Shown here: in pieces, positions 1 through 7,617 of the stretch
Layout: the number at the start of each line of letters is the position of its first letter
How positions within the stretch are numbered: the stretch's first letter is position 1
From: Devosia aurantiaca
GTDB lineage: Bacteria > Pseudomonadota > Alphaproteobacteria > Rhizobiales > Devosiaceae
Length of the DNA stretch: 64,000 nt
Reading direction: 5' to 3'
NCBI RefSeq assembly: GCF_011058215.1
Contig: NZ_JAALFG010000001.1
Span: 749,001-813,000, forward strand
Notes under the pieces: generated by a model
Database searches by the model: none
What the model was told of the DNA's origin: nothing
The model's input: the letters and a program-made list of their open reading frames with translations, nothing else
Position numbers and translations under genes: made by a program

Positions 1-349
1 CATCGAGCAGCTTGCGGCCTTCGGCGAAGGTTATGCCCAGCGGCTTTTCGGAATAAACATGCTTGCCGGCGGCCAAGGCGCGAAGGCCGACCTCCACATG
101 GGCGCGCGGGATGGTGAGGTTGACCACGAGATCGATCTCGGGATCGGCCAGCATCTGCTCGACGGTCAGTGAACGCAGTCCGAACTCGGCGGCGCGGGCC
201 GAAGCGGCTTCGTCGCGCATATCGGAAAGGGCCTTGATGTCGAGTACCGCAAAGCCCGGCATCCCGTCCTTGCCCAGAATGGCCTTCAAATAGGCCGAAG
301 AAATATTGCCGGTGCCGATGAACCCGACACCCAGGCGCTTGCCGCTCAT
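1..349 (-). CDS. Gfo/Idh/MocA-family NAD(P)-dependent oxidoreductase (N-terminal part)
   Basis: Partial gene that runs off the left edge; about 116 N-terminal codons are visible. The start ATG (347-349) follows an AGGAGTG ribosome binding site. The translation opens with a Rossmann dinucleotide fold (GVGFIGTGNIS near residue 7) and continues with the family's EKPLG motif at about residues 101-105, which is the Lys-containing signature of Gfo/Idh/MocA sugar or inositol dehydrogenases. The family oxidises or reduces sugars, cyclitols and related polyols in the cytoplasm. The substrate cannot be told from this fragment because the C-terminal substrate domain lies outside the window. Confidence 0.85.
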   Translation of the reverse strand, partial: MSGKRLGVGFIGTGNISSAYLKAILGKDGMPGFAVLDIKALSDMRDEAASARAAEFGLRSLTVEQMLADPEIDLVVNLTIPRAHVEVGLRALAAGKHVYSEKPLGITFAEGRKLLD

Positions 350-440
350 GAAACACTCCTCCCAGAGGTACGTGCGTCAAACTAGCGGCACGATCCGAGT
401 GGCGGAAGGGTCAAAGTGCAGGATCGCCATGGCATAAATG

Positions 441-464
441 AAAAGCGGGGCTTTCGCCCCGCTT
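441..464 (-). terminator. Rho-independent terminator of the small membrane-protein operon
   Basis: A 9-bp stem AAGCGGGGC / GCCCCGCTT with a TTTC loop (443-464) is followed, in the minus direction, by a TTTT run. It lies just downstream of the 24-residue peptide gene ending at 472 and would close that operon before the oxidoreductase start. Confidence 0.75.
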
Positions 465-471
465 CGAGAAT

Positions 472-546
472 TTAGAACACGATGGCCAGAATGATGATCA
501 GCCAGATCGGAACGCCTAGGAGCCAGAGACCAAGACCTTTAAGCAT
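472..546 (-). CDS. 24-residue hydrophobic membrane peptide
   Basis: A tiny reading frame with a good ribosome binding site (AGGAAAGGA, about 6 bases before the ATG at 544-546) that encodes a single hydrophobic helix ending ...WLIIILAIVF. It lies 22 bases after the 298-residue membrane protein on the same strand and directly before a strong terminator, so its ends are well defined by context. Similar one-helix peptides next to stress-related membrane proteins are common in Hyphomicrobiales (family knowledge); no function is known to me. It is short, so the call rests on the binding site, composition and position between neighbours. Confidence 0.6.
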   Translation of the reverse strand: MLKGLGLWLLGVPIWLIIILAIVF

Positions 547-568
547 AGGTTTTCCTTTCCTGGTTCGC

Positions 569-1465
569 TTAGAAGCGGCGGAACACGTCGGAGAAGACGG
601 TTTCCTTGTCGCGGTGGTTGCCACCCTTCTGAGCAGCCCAATAGGCACCGACCGCAGCGGCCAGCGAAGAGGCGGCGAGGAGGAAGGCTGCGATGATTGC
701 CGTGTTGCGGGCAATGCGGGCAGCTTCGATCGTGTCCTGACGGGCCTGTTCGATGCTGGTGCTGACCTGATCGACGCGGGCCTGTGCTTCTTCCGGCGAA
801 AGACCGGTATTGGCGGCAACGACCTGAGCTAGATAGGTGCGGTCTGCTTCGGCAACGGTGCCGTCGCCAAGCGCGGCCTGGGCAAAGATGCGGCCGGCTT
901 CAGCGCGCGAACCCTCGGCATCCGGAGCCGTGTTGCCACGGAACAAGGTGTCGATGAAGTAGGCGTTCGGATCAACGGCGTCGAGCGAACCCTCGGCAGC
1001 GTTGGACGCTGCATTGGTTGCGGTTGAAACCACATTACCCACGGTTGTCGCGGCAGCACCGATGCCGGAGACGGCAAGCACGGCACCAACGATCATCGAG
1101 CCGCCCCAGACCAGAAGGCCATGGGCGCCGTCGCGCACGTCGCTTTCGTCTTCCGATGCGTCGAAGTGACGGCGGCGGAGACGGCCGGCTAGGTAGCCAC
1201 CAGCCATGAAGCTCGAAATCTGAACCCAGAGGAACCAGCTGGCAGCGGCAATGGCAACCAGGATCGGCGATGCGCCTTCGCGGGCATCGAAATCAACGAG
1301 GTTGAGGCCGATGGCCGAGCCAAAAGTTATCAGAACGAGAGAGACCGCCGAGGCAAAGATTATGCCGGCGATGATCGACGCCCAATCGACATAGCTCGAT
1401 GTGTCGCGCTGGGAGCCAGTTGCGGTTTCGACGACAGCAATGCCGCCAGGTGCTTCAATAGTCAT
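569..1465 (-). CDS. Polytopic membrane protein of unknown function (PhnA-like/YrzE-like)
   Basis: A 298-residue protein with a good start (ATG 1463-1465 preceded by a GGAGGATAA ribosome binding site). The N-terminus is soluble, then come hydrophobic segments at about residues 29-55, 72-95 and 118-140, a roughly 100-residue extramembrane region rich in Ala and charged residues (about 150-250), and a last membrane helix at about 252-275. The C-terminus (RDKETVFSDVFRRF) is polar. Rhizobial homologues are often labelled PhnA-like or simply membrane protein; I do not assign a function. It sits between two one-helix peptide genes and a terminator, suggesting a three-gene envelope operon. Confidence 0.7.
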   Translation of the reverse strand: MTIEAPGGIAVVETATGSQRDTSSYVDWASIIAGIIFASAVSLVLITFGSAIGLNLVDFDAREGASPILVAIAAASWFLWVQISSFMAGGYLAGRLRRRHFDASEDESDVRDGAHGLLVWGGSMIVGAVLAVSGIGAAATTVGNVVSTATNAASNAAEGSLDAVDPNAYFIDTLFRGNTAPDAEGSRAEAGRIFAQAALGDGTVAEADRTYLAQVVAANTGLSPEEAQARVDQVSTSIEQARQDTIEAARIARNTAIIAAFLLAASSLAAAVGAYWAAQKGGNHRDKETVFSDVFRRF

Positions 1466-1490
1466 GTCGTTATCCTCCTGGACTTGATGC

Positions 1491-1565
1491 TCAAGCGAGG
1501 CCGATGAAGGACAGGATTGCCATGACGATGACGATGAGACCGACGATATAGATGATGCTGTTCAT
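1491..1565 (-). CDS. 24-residue hydrophobic peptide, operon leader gene
   Basis: ATG at 1563-1565, with GAGAGG about nine bases upstream, encodes one hydrophobic helix (starting MNSIIYIVGLIVIV and ending FIGLA, stop TGA at 1491-1493). It starts 25 bases before the 298-residue membrane protein and is probably the first gene of that operon. I recognise nearly identical one-helix peptides from Hyphomicrobiales genomes, which supports a real gene. The function is unknown. Confidence 0.6.
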   Translation of the reverse strand: MNSIIYIVGLIVIVMAILSFIGLA

Positions 1566-1602
1566 TGGAGAAGCCCTCTCAAGGTTGACGCAGAGACCGA
1601 TC

Positions 1603-1628
1603 AACTATGCGGGAGCGCGAATCGTTCC
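1603..1628 (-). promoter_or_regulatory. Candidate EcfG-type general-stress promoter
   Basis: Read on the minus strand there is GGAAC, 17 bases, then AGTT. The EcfG (general stress sigma factor) consensus in alphaproteobacteria is GGAAC-N16/17-CGTT, so the -35 is perfect and the -10 has one mismatch. It lies about 38 bases before the first peptide gene, a plausible promoter distance. This is a pattern match only. Confidence 0.35.
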
Positions 1629-1650
1629 GATGGTCTGGGGACCGATGCGC

Positions 1651-1686
1651 AAAAAGCAGCAGGCCGGGATCGCTCCCGGCCTGCTG
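1651..1686 (-). terminator. Rho-independent terminator of the pyrimidine-degradation/ABC operon
   Basis: A perfect 13-bp stem (CAGCAGGCCGGGA with TCCCGGCCTGCTG, 1657-1669 and 1674-1686) with a 4-base loop. In the minus direction it is followed by TTTTT (1651-1655). It lies 22 bases after the stop of the substrate-binding protein gene and ends the long minus-strand operon. Confidence 0.9.
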
Positions 1687-1708
1687 TTAACCTATTGTAA
1701 GCTTTAGA

Positions 1709-2686
1709 TTAGTTTGTAGCGTCGGTGACGGCAGTGGTGAAGGCGCCTTCCGGCTCTGCCTTGATAATGGCCTGGTCCATCAGCGCCTTGACGGTGCGAT
1801 CATAGGTGGCCTCATCGAGTGCCGGATCGGACGGATCGACGAGCTTGGAGACTTCCTCGACCATGTAGCGCTGGTGCGCCAGTTCGGCTGCGCCGGTATC
1901 GTCCATGTCGACGACGATCTGCGCGGCTTCATCGGGATTGTCGAGCGCATACTGCCAGCCCTTCATCGAAGCGCGGACGAAGCGAGTATAGGCGTCGACC
2001 TTGGCCGGGTCGGAAAGCGTGTCCTCCATGACATAGAGGCCGTCTTCGAGGAGGTCATTACCCATCTCGGTATAGTTGAAGATGGTGAGGTTGTCCGGGC
2101 CGTAGCCGGCGTCGAGGGCTTGGCCATATTCATTATAGGTCATGACCGAAATGCAATCGGCCTGGCCCTGGATCATCGGCTGGATGTCGAAGCTCTGCTG
2201 GAGAACCGTGACGCCGCCTTCCGAACCATCGGTCGGAATGCCTTCCTTGTTCATCCAGGCAAAAAACGGATATTCGTTGCCGAAAAACCAGACGCCCAGG
2301 GTCTTGCCCGGGAAATCGGCCACTTCGGTGACTTCCGACTCGGTCGGGCAGATCATCATCAGGCCGCTTCGCTTGAACGGCTGGGCGATGTTGACCAGTG
2401 GCACGCCCGCTTCGCGAGCCGACATGGCCGCCGCCATCCAGGCGACGATGATATCGGCACCGCCGCCGGCGATGACCTGTTCGGGCGCGATGTTCGGGCC
2501 GCCCGGAAGGATGGTGATGTCGAGGTTTTCCTCGTCATAAAACCCCTTGGATTCCGCCACGAGATAGCCGGCAAACTGCGCCTGGGTGACCCATTTGAGC
2601 TGCAGCGTCAGCGCGTCCTGTGCGAAAGCAGAGCTGGCCGAAAGCGCCAGGGCGCCCGCCATAAGTCCGCCAATAAGCTTTTTCAT
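1709..2686 (-). CDS. NMT1/THI5-like ABC transporter substrate-binding protein
   Basis: A 325-residue periplasmic binding protein. The start ATG at 2684-2686 is preferred over an upstream GTG/ATG because it gives a clean signal peptide (MKKLIGGLMAGALALSASSAFAQ) and has an AAGGGAACGGGA ribosome binding site. The mature part begins LTLQLKWVTQAQFAGYLVAESKGFY, typical of the NMT1/THI5 family that binds pyrimidine-like or nitrate/taurine-type ligands. It is the last gene of an operon with two permeases, an ATPase and pyrimidine-degrading enzymes, so a pyrimidine or ureido compound is the likely ligand (inference from context). A strong terminator follows. Confidence 0.88.
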   Translation of the reverse strand: MKKLIGGLMAGALALSASSAFAQDALTLQLKWVTQAQFAGYLVAESKGFYDEENLDITILPGGPNIAPEQVIAGGGADIIVAWMAAAMSAREAGVPLVNIAQPFKRSGLMMICPTESEVTEVADFPGKTLGVWFFGNEYPFFAWMNKEGIPTDGSEGGVTVLQQSFDIQPMIQGQADCISVMTYNEYGQALDAGYGPDNLTIFNYTEMGNDLLEDGLYVMEDTLSDPAKVDAYTRFVRASMKGWQYALDNPDEAAQIVVDMDDTGAAELAHQRYMVEEVSKLVDPSDPALDEATYDRTVKALMDQAIIKAEPEGAFTTAVTDATN

Positions 2687-2702
2687 TCCCGTTCCCTTGT
2701 GT

Positions 2703-3812
2703 TTACGTCCGCCCACCACGGACAGACGGATGCCAGAAGGTGACGCCCCGCTCGATCAAAGCGATCACCCCATAGAAGGCGGACCCCGCGATCGCAGCAA
2801 CAGCGATCTCCGCCCAGACCAGGTCGATGGCTAAACGCCCCACCCCGGTCGAAATCCGGAAGCCCATTCCCACAACAGGCGTCCCGAAGAATTCCGCTAC
2901 GATTGCGCCGATCAAGGCAAGAGTCGAGTTGATCTTGAGGGCGTTGAATATGAAGGGGCCCGCAGCGGGGAGCCGAAGCTTCATTAGGGTCTGCCGATAG
3001 GAGGCGGCATAGGTGGACATGAGGTCGCGTTCAATGGTCGAAGCGGCATTGAGCCCGGCGACCGTGTTGACCAGCATGGGAAAGAAAGTCATGGCGACGA
3101 CGACGGCGGCCTTGCTCTGCCAGTCGAAGCCGAACCACATGACCATGATCGGGGCGATGCCGATAATGGGCAGAGCCGACATGAAATTGCCGATCGGCAT
3201 GATGCCGGCCTTGAGGAATGGCGAGCGATCGACGGCAATGGCGACGAGGAGCCCGGCAACGCAACCGATGACGTAGCCGGGGATCACCGACTTGATGAAG
3301 GTCTGGACGAAATCGGCCCAGAGGATGCCGGTCGAGGCGGCAAAGCGCGTAGCAATGGCCGAAGGGGCCGGCAGAAGCACCGGCGAAACGCTCGCGCCGC
3401 GGGTGACGACTTCCCAGATGACGATAAGCGCGAGGCCAAAGATCAGCGGAATGACGAGGCCCGTGCCGGTTTCCGGCAGTTTTCCAGCCCTTATGGCTGC
3501 GGCGAGGCGCTCGACGAACAACCAGGCAAAAGCCCAGGAGGCGATCAAGGCCAGCCAGTGATGCAAGGGCATGAGGCCCTCAGCGGGCAGCGACGCAATC
3601 AAGGCCCAGGCGCCAAGGACGGCCAGCACTCCGTCGAGCCAGAATGACCAGGGCAGCACGAGGCGCAGGAGCGACAGCGCGCTCACGGCAAAGAAGATGA
3701 GCATCAGCGGCGCCGCGCCAATCGTCGGCAGGCTGGCGGCAAGACCAAGAAGCCCGCAGCCGCCGGCGATCAGCGCCAGGTAAAGCTGCAGCATGGAAAG
3801 CGTCCGGCTCAT
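2703..3812 (-). CDS. NitT/TauT-type ABC transporter permease (long form)
   Basis: A 369-residue inner-membrane permease. The start ATG (3810-3812) overlaps the stop of the upstream permease by four bases (ATGA), which fixes it. The C-terminal two thirds is a BPD_transp_1 domain with the conserved cytoplasmic loop (AASYRQTLMKLRLPAAGPFIFNAL at about residues 258-281). The first roughly 110 residues hold about four extra hydrophobic segments not present in standard 250-residue family members. It works with the other permease, the ATPase at 4872 and the binding protein at 1709. The substrate is inferred from the operon to be a pyrimidine-related compound. Confidence 0.87.
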   Translation of the reverse strand: MSRTLSMLQLYLALIAGGCGLLGLAASLPTIGAAPLMLIFFAVSALSLLRLVLPWSFWLDGVLAVLGAWALIASLPAEGLMPLHHWLALIASWAFAWLFVERLAAAIRAGKLPETGTGLVIPLIFGLALIVIWEVVTRGASVSPVLLPAPSAIATRFAASTGILWADFVQTFIKSVIPGYVIGCVAGLLVAIAVDRSPFLKAGIMPIGNFMSALPIIGIAPIMVMWFGFDWQSKAAVVVAMTFFPMLVNTVAGLNAASTIERDLMSTYAASYRQTLMKLRLPAAGPFIFNALKINSTLALIGAIVAEFFGTPVVGMGFRISTGVGRLAIDLVWAEIAVAAIAGSAFYGVIALIERGVTFWHPSVRGGRT

Positions 3813-4675
3813 GCCCGAACCCCCATGCGGCGATTGACCATGTGCTCGGCGCGGCCGACGACGGCAACGAGGACGGCGGCGAGCCCTGCTGCGATAAAGA
3901 GCGCTGCCCAGATCTGGACGGTTTGTCCATTGACCGACCCGGTGAGGAGCCGCACGCCGAGCCCGCCACCGGCAGTGTTGGAAAGTTCGGCGACGATGGC
4001 GCCGATCAGCGAAATGGCGATACCGACCTTCATCGAGGCGAAGAGAAACGGCATTGCCGCCGGCCAGCGCAGCTTCCAGAACGCCTGCCAAGGCGTTGCG
4101 TCATAGGTGCGCAAGAGGTCGAGCTGGATGCCTTCGGGCGACCGGAGGCCTTTGACCATGCCGACGACCACGGGAAAGAAGGACAGATACATCGAGATCA
4201 AAGCCTTGGGCACAAGCCCGGTCAGCCCCACGGCGTTGAGCCCGACCACAAGCATGGGCGCGACGGCAACGATCGGCACGGTCTGGCTGGCAATGATCCA
4301 GGGCATCAGCGAACGATCGGACGCGTCATTGTGGATGATGGCAACGGCGAGAAGCACGCCGAGGCTCGTGCCGAAGGCAAAGCCGAGCAGGGTGGCGGAA
4401 AGGGTGATCCAGCCATGGTAGGCGAGCGAGCGTTTCGAGGTGGGCTCGAGGGCGATCGTGGCGTTCCAGATTTCGCCCGCCACCTGGTGCGGCGAGGGAA
4501 GCACCGGCTTGTCCTGTGCCCAGGTCTGAGCGACGAATTCCGTAAAAGGGACGTTGGCGAGGTCGGCGCGCTCGTTGAGGCGGGTCTGCCAGGGCGCGTT
4601 CATCCAGACCGATGCAGCGTACCAGATGGCGATGATGGCAAGGAGGATAGTGAGGACGGGAAGGATGCGGTTCAT
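3809..4675 (-). CDS. NitT/TauT-type ABC transporter permease
   Basis: A 288-residue inner-membrane permease. ATG at 4673-4675 is chosen; an in-frame GTG at 4688-4690 would add five residues and neither has a strong binding site. Hydrophobic helices start at once (ILPVLTILLAIIAIWYAAS). The EAA-type loop is seen as TYDATPWQAFWKLRWPAAMPFL (about residues 190-211). It pairs with the longer permease downstream as a heterodimer. It is separated from the ATPase gene upstream by about 195 bases containing palindromic repeats, so the operon may be processed there. Confidence 0.87.
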   Translation of the reverse strand: MNRILPVLTILLAIIAIWYAASVWMNAPWQTRLNERADLANVPFTEFVAQTWAQDKPVLPSPHQVAGEIWNATIALEPTSKRSLAYHGWITLSATLLGFAFGTSLGVLLAVAIIHNDASDRSLMPWIIASQTVPIVAVAPMLVVGLNAVGLTGLVPKALISMYLSFFPVVVGMVKGLRSPEGIQLDLLRTYDATPWQAFWKLRWPAAMPFLFASMKVGIAISLIGAIVAELSNTAGGGLGVRLLTGSVNGQTVQIWAALFIAAGLAAVLVAVVGRAEHMVNRRMGVRA

Positions 4676-4710
4676 GATGCGGCCCTGCACAGAAGCAGAG
4701 GCTCCTGCGC

Positions 4711-4870
4711 CTCCCTCCCCTTGAGGGGGAGGGAATGAGGGTGGGGTGGGGCAAATGACGCCGCAGCGTGTGGCTCCACCCCACCAAGCTCTGCTAGGGC
4801 CCTAAAGGCCCAAGCGACGCTACCCTCCCCCTCAAGGGGAGGGAGGGCATCAGGGGTGGCCACGCACCCC
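4711..4870. repeat. Composite intergenic palindromic repeat
   Basis: Two copies of a C/G-rich palindrome (core CCTCCCCTTGAGGGGGAGG at about 4712-4732 and CCCTCCCCCTCAAGGGGAGG at about 4823-4842) lie head to head around a spacer with GGGTGGGGTGGGG on one side and CCACCCCACC on the other. The same architecture recurs at about 60871-60967. This is the pattern of small dispersed intergenic repeats (RIME/BIME-like) of alphaproteobacteria. It lies between cotranscribed ABC genes and could act in mRNA processing. Confidence 0.75.
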
Positions 4871-4871
4871 A

Positions 4872-5669
4872 TCAAACCACTTCCTCATAGGAATGCCCGG
4901 CCCGCAAGCCATCGCGCACGCGCGCCGCGATCTCGAGGAATTCCGGTGTTTCGCGAATATCGAGCGGCCGTTCGCGCGGCAGGGTGGAGACGATGACATC
5001 CGTCACCCGGCCGGGGCGGGGCGACATGACGACGATCTTGGTGGACAGATAGACCGCCTCGGGGATCGAGTGGGTGACGAAGCAGATGGTCTTTTCGGTG
5101 CGCGCCCAGAGTTTCAGAAGCTCGGAATTGAGGTGGTCCCGGACGATCTCGTCGAGCGCGCCGAAGGGCTCGTCCATGAGGAGCAGATCGGCGTCAAAGC
5201 TCAAGGCGCGGGCGATCGAGGCACGCTGCTGCATGCCGCCCGAAAGCTGCCAAGGGTATTTTTTCTCGAAGCCCGACAGGTTGACCAGCGCCAGCGTGCG
5301 GCGGACGCGTTCGGCCCGATCCGCGCTGCCATAGCCCATGATTTCGAGGGGCAGGGCCACATTGTCTTCGATCGTGCGCCAGGGATAAAGCGCGGCAGCC
5401 TGGAACACATAGCCGTAGGCGCGGTCCTTGCGCGCATTTTCCGGCGTCTGGCCGTTGACGGTCAAGGTGCCCGAAGTCGGCTTTTCAAGGTCGGCAATGG
5501 CGCGAAGAAACGTGGTCTTGCCGCAGCCGGAGGGGCCGATAAAAGAAACGAACTCGCCCTTGTCGATGGTGAGATTGACGTCGCTCAGCGCCACGATATC
5601 GCCGTCGCCGGCGGGAAAGGTGAGGCCCAGACTGCTGGCCTCCACAACTGCGGTCGTCCTGCCGTCCAA
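4872..5669 (-). CDS. NitT/TauT-type ABC transporter ATP-binding protein
   Basis: A 265-residue cytoplasmic ATPase energising the two permeases downstream. It has Walker A GPSGCGKTT (about residues 42-50), Q-loop (VFQAAALYPW), signature LSGGMQQRAS and Walker B LLLMDEPFGALD, then the H-loop (CFVTHSIPEA). The usual family length is 250-270. The start is TTG at 5667-5669, two bases after the hydA stop with GGGGG upstream; no ATG is available in the first part of the frame. A GTG eight codons in is the alternative. Homologues carry nitrate, taurine, aliphatic sulfonates or pyrimidine precursors; the last is favoured by the neighbours. Confidence 0.88.
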   Translation of the reverse strand: MDGRTTAVVEASSLGLTFPAGDGDIVALSDVNLTIDKGEFVSFIGPSGCGKTTFLRAIADLEKPTSGTLTVNGQTPENARKDRAYGYVFQAAALYPWRTIEDNVALPLEIMGYGSADRAERVRRTLALVNLSGFEKKYPWQLSGGMQQRASIARALSFDADLLLMDEPFGALDEIVRDHLNSELLKLWARTEKTICFVTHSIPEAVYLSTKIVVMSPRPGRVTDVIVSTLPRERPLDIRETPEFLEIAARVRDGLRAGHSYEEVV

Positions 5670-5672
5670 ACC

Positions 5673-7124
5673 CTAGACCCCCGTCGCCGGAATGCCGGCC
5701 CGCTCGACCTTGCGCGGTGCGACGATCTCTTTCCACTGCGATAGCGCCCTGTTCACAGGGTTCTTCGCTTCGCGGGCAACGAACTTGCCATGGCCCGGCT
5801 CGGTGCGGATCTCGTTTTCGACGATCGACACCTTGCCGCGGGAAAGAACGTAGCGGGGTAGGCCGGTGACCTCGAAGCCCTCGAACACATTGTAGTCGAT
5901 CACCGACTGCTGCGCCTTGGCCGAGATGGTCTTCTTGCGCGCCGGGTCCCAGACGATGAGGTCGGCATCCGCACCCACCATGACCGCACCCTTTTTGGGG
6001 TACATGTTGAGGATCTTGGCGATGTTGGTGGAGGTAACCGCGACGAATTCATTGGGCGTGAGGCGGCCAGTATTGACGCCAGCCGTCCAAAGCACCGGCA
6101 GGCGATCTTCGAGGCCGCCCGTGCCATTGGGGATTTTCGCGAAATTGCCGACCCCGTTGCGCTTCTGTTCGGTCGTAAAGGCGCAGTGGTCGGTAGCGAC
6201 GCAGGAAAGCGAGCCTGACTGGAGGCCAGCCCAGAGCGAATCCTGATGCTGCTTGTTGCGGAACGGCGGCGACATCACGCGCCGTGCTGCATGGTCCCAA
6301 TCGGGGTTGAAATATTCGCTTTCGTCGAGCGTCAGGTGCTGGACCAGCGGTTCGCCATAAACGCGCATGCCCTTCTGCCGCGCGCGGCGGATGGCTTCAT
6401 GCGCCTGCTCGCAGGAGACATGGACGACATAGAGGGGGACGCCCGCCATATCGGCCAGCATGATGGCGCGATTGGTGGCTTCGCCTTCGACTTCCGGCGG
6501 GCGCGAATAGGCGTGGCCTTCGGGGCCGTTATTGCCTTCGGCCAGAAGCTTCTGCGTCATGGCGGCGACGATGTCGCCGTTTTCGGCATGGACGAGGGGC
6601 AGGGCGCCAAGGTCCGCGCAGCGCTGGAACGAGGCGAACATTTCGTCGTCGTTGACCATCAGCGAGCCCTTATAGGCCATGAAGTGCTTGAAGCTCGTGA
6701 TGCCGCGATCGACGACCTCCGCCATCTCCTCGAACACCTGCTCGCCCCACCAGGTAACGGCCATGTGGAAGGAGTAATCCGCCGAAGCTTTGCCGGTCTT
6801 GTTGTCCCACATCTGGAGGGCTTCAAGCAGCGACTGATCGGGATTGGGAAGGCAGAAATCGACCACCATCGTGGTGCCGCCGGCCAGGCCCGCACGGGTG
6901 CCGGACTCAAAGTCGTCGGCGGAATAGGTCCCCATGAAGGGCATTTCGAGATGGGTATGCGGATCGATGCCGCCGGGCATGACATAGCAGCCGGTGGCGT
7001 CGAAAACCTCGTCGCCTGAAAGGTTCTGCCCGATTTCGACAATGGTCTCGCCGTCGATGAGGACGTCGGCCTTGTAGCTGAGATCGGCGGTGACGACGGT
7101 GCCGTTCTTGATGACTTTGGTCAT
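5673..7124 (-). CDS. hydA: Dihydropyrimidinase (D-hydantoinase)
   Basis: A 483-residue cyclic amidohydrolase that opens the ring of dihydrouracil/dihydrothymine to N-carbamoyl-beta-alanine or its methyl analogue. The metal ligands HxH are in GIDPHTHLEMPF (about residues 57-68), the carboxylated lysine is in SFKHFMAYKG (about 150), further His ligands are in HAENGD and YVVHVSCEQAHE, and the catalytic Asp is in VATDHCAFTTEQK (about 312-324). The length is normal for the family. The start ATG (7122-7124) has a GGGAGA ribosome binding site. It lies between hyuC/DUF559 upstream and the ABC ATPase three bases downstream, giving the middle step of reductive pyrimidine degradation. Confidence 0.93.
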   Translation of the reverse strand: MTKVIKNGTVVTADLSYKADVLIDGETIVEIGQNLSGDEVFDATGCYVMPGGIDPHTHLEMPFMGTYSADDFESGTRAGLAGGTTMVVDFCLPNPDQSLLEALQMWDNKTGKASADYSFHMAVTWWGEQVFEEMAEVVDRGITSFKHFMAYKGSLMVNDDEMFASFQRCADLGALPLVHAENGDIVAAMTQKLLAEGNNGPEGHAYSRPPEVEGEATNRAIMLADMAGVPLYVVHVSCEQAHEAIRRARQKGMRVYGEPLVQHLTLDESEYFNPDWDHAARRVMSPPFRNKQHQDSLWAGLQSGSLSCVATDHCAFTTEQKRNGVGNFAKIPNGTGGLEDRLPVLWTAGVNTGRLTPNEFVAVTSTNIAKILNMYPKKGAVMVGADADLIVWDPARKKTISAKAQQSVIDYNVFEGFEVTGLPRYVLSRGKVSIVENEIRTEPGHGKFVAREAKNPVNRALSQWKEIVAPRKVERAGIPATGV

Positions 7125-7555
7125 TATTTTTCTCCCAAAATGTCGGGCAGCGTCCCTCGCCCCTCCGGGGAGAGGGTGGCCGGAGCGAAGCGGAGGTCGG
7201 GTGAGGGGTTGCCTTTCAGCGCTGCGTGGATGGCGTGCCAGCAACCCTCGCGGTTGCCCAGAACTTCATTGTTCCAGAAGCGCAGGACAGAATAACCACA
7301 TGCGTTTAGGTGCGCCGTGCGGATTATGTCAGCCGCGCTTTCGTGCTGACCACCATCCAGTTCAATAACGAGCATTGCCTCGCGACAAGCAAAATCGGCG
7401 AAATATGGCTCGATCGGATACTGGCGGACAAACTTCCTGCCATCGATTTGGCGATTGCGCAGCATTTGCCAAAGCACGTGCTCTGCGTTGGTTTCGTTGC
7501 GGCGAAGGGTCCTTGCACGACCGACAGCGCTCTTAGAGGGCTTTGAGCCCCTCAC
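7124..7555 (-). CDS. DUF559 endonuclease-like protein inserted in the pyrimidine operon
   Basis: A 143-residue product with the DUF559 fold (very-short-patch-repair/restriction endonuclease-like): RRNETNAEHVLWQMLRNRQIDGRKFVRQYPI, FADFACREAMLVIELDGGQH (the acidic E-L-D-G catalytic region) and GYSVLRFWNNEVL. The proposed GTG start (7553-7555) and the C-terminal tail (SPEGRG...) both fall inside inverted repeats that flank the gene. Its stop overlaps the hydA start (TAATG). It splits hyuC from hydA, which are otherwise contiguous operon partners, so it looks like an inserted cassette. The function is unknown; nuclease activity is only inferred from the fold. Confidence 0.72.
   Translation of the reverse strand: MRGSKPSKSAVGRARTLRRNETNAEHVLWQMLRNRQIDGRKFVRQYPIEPYFADFACREAMLVIELDGGQHESAADIIRTAHLNACGYSVLRFWNNEVLGNREGCWHAIHAALKGNPSPDLRFAPATLSPEGRGTLPDILGEK
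7155..7211. repeat. Right-hand inverted repeat of the DUF559 cassette
   Basis: CCTCGCCCCTCCGGGGAGAG and one more G (7155-7175) is the exact reverse complement of 7573-7593. Further in, GGGTGAGGGG (about 7199-7208) matches the other copy as well. The repeat itself contains a palindrome (CCCCTCCGGGG). Confidence 0.8.
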
Positions 7556-7593
7556 CCGGCCCTGCGGGCCGACCTCTCCCCGGAGGGGCGAGG
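7544..7593. repeat. Left-hand inverted repeat of the DUF559 cassette
   Basis: The 21-base outer arm (7573-7593) is a perfect inverted copy of 7155-7175, and CCCCTCACCC (about 7549-7558) pairs with the inner part of the other copy. The DUF559 start codon lies within this repeat. Confidence 0.8.
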
Positions 7594-7617
7594 TAAGAAC
7601 GGCGTTGCCGTCTTCGC

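Noticed and set aside
4326-4875. Long open frames across the palindromic repeat at 4.7 kb
   Set aside because: They overlap the permease and ATPase genes in other frames and show the low-complexity composition of GC-rich shadow frames.
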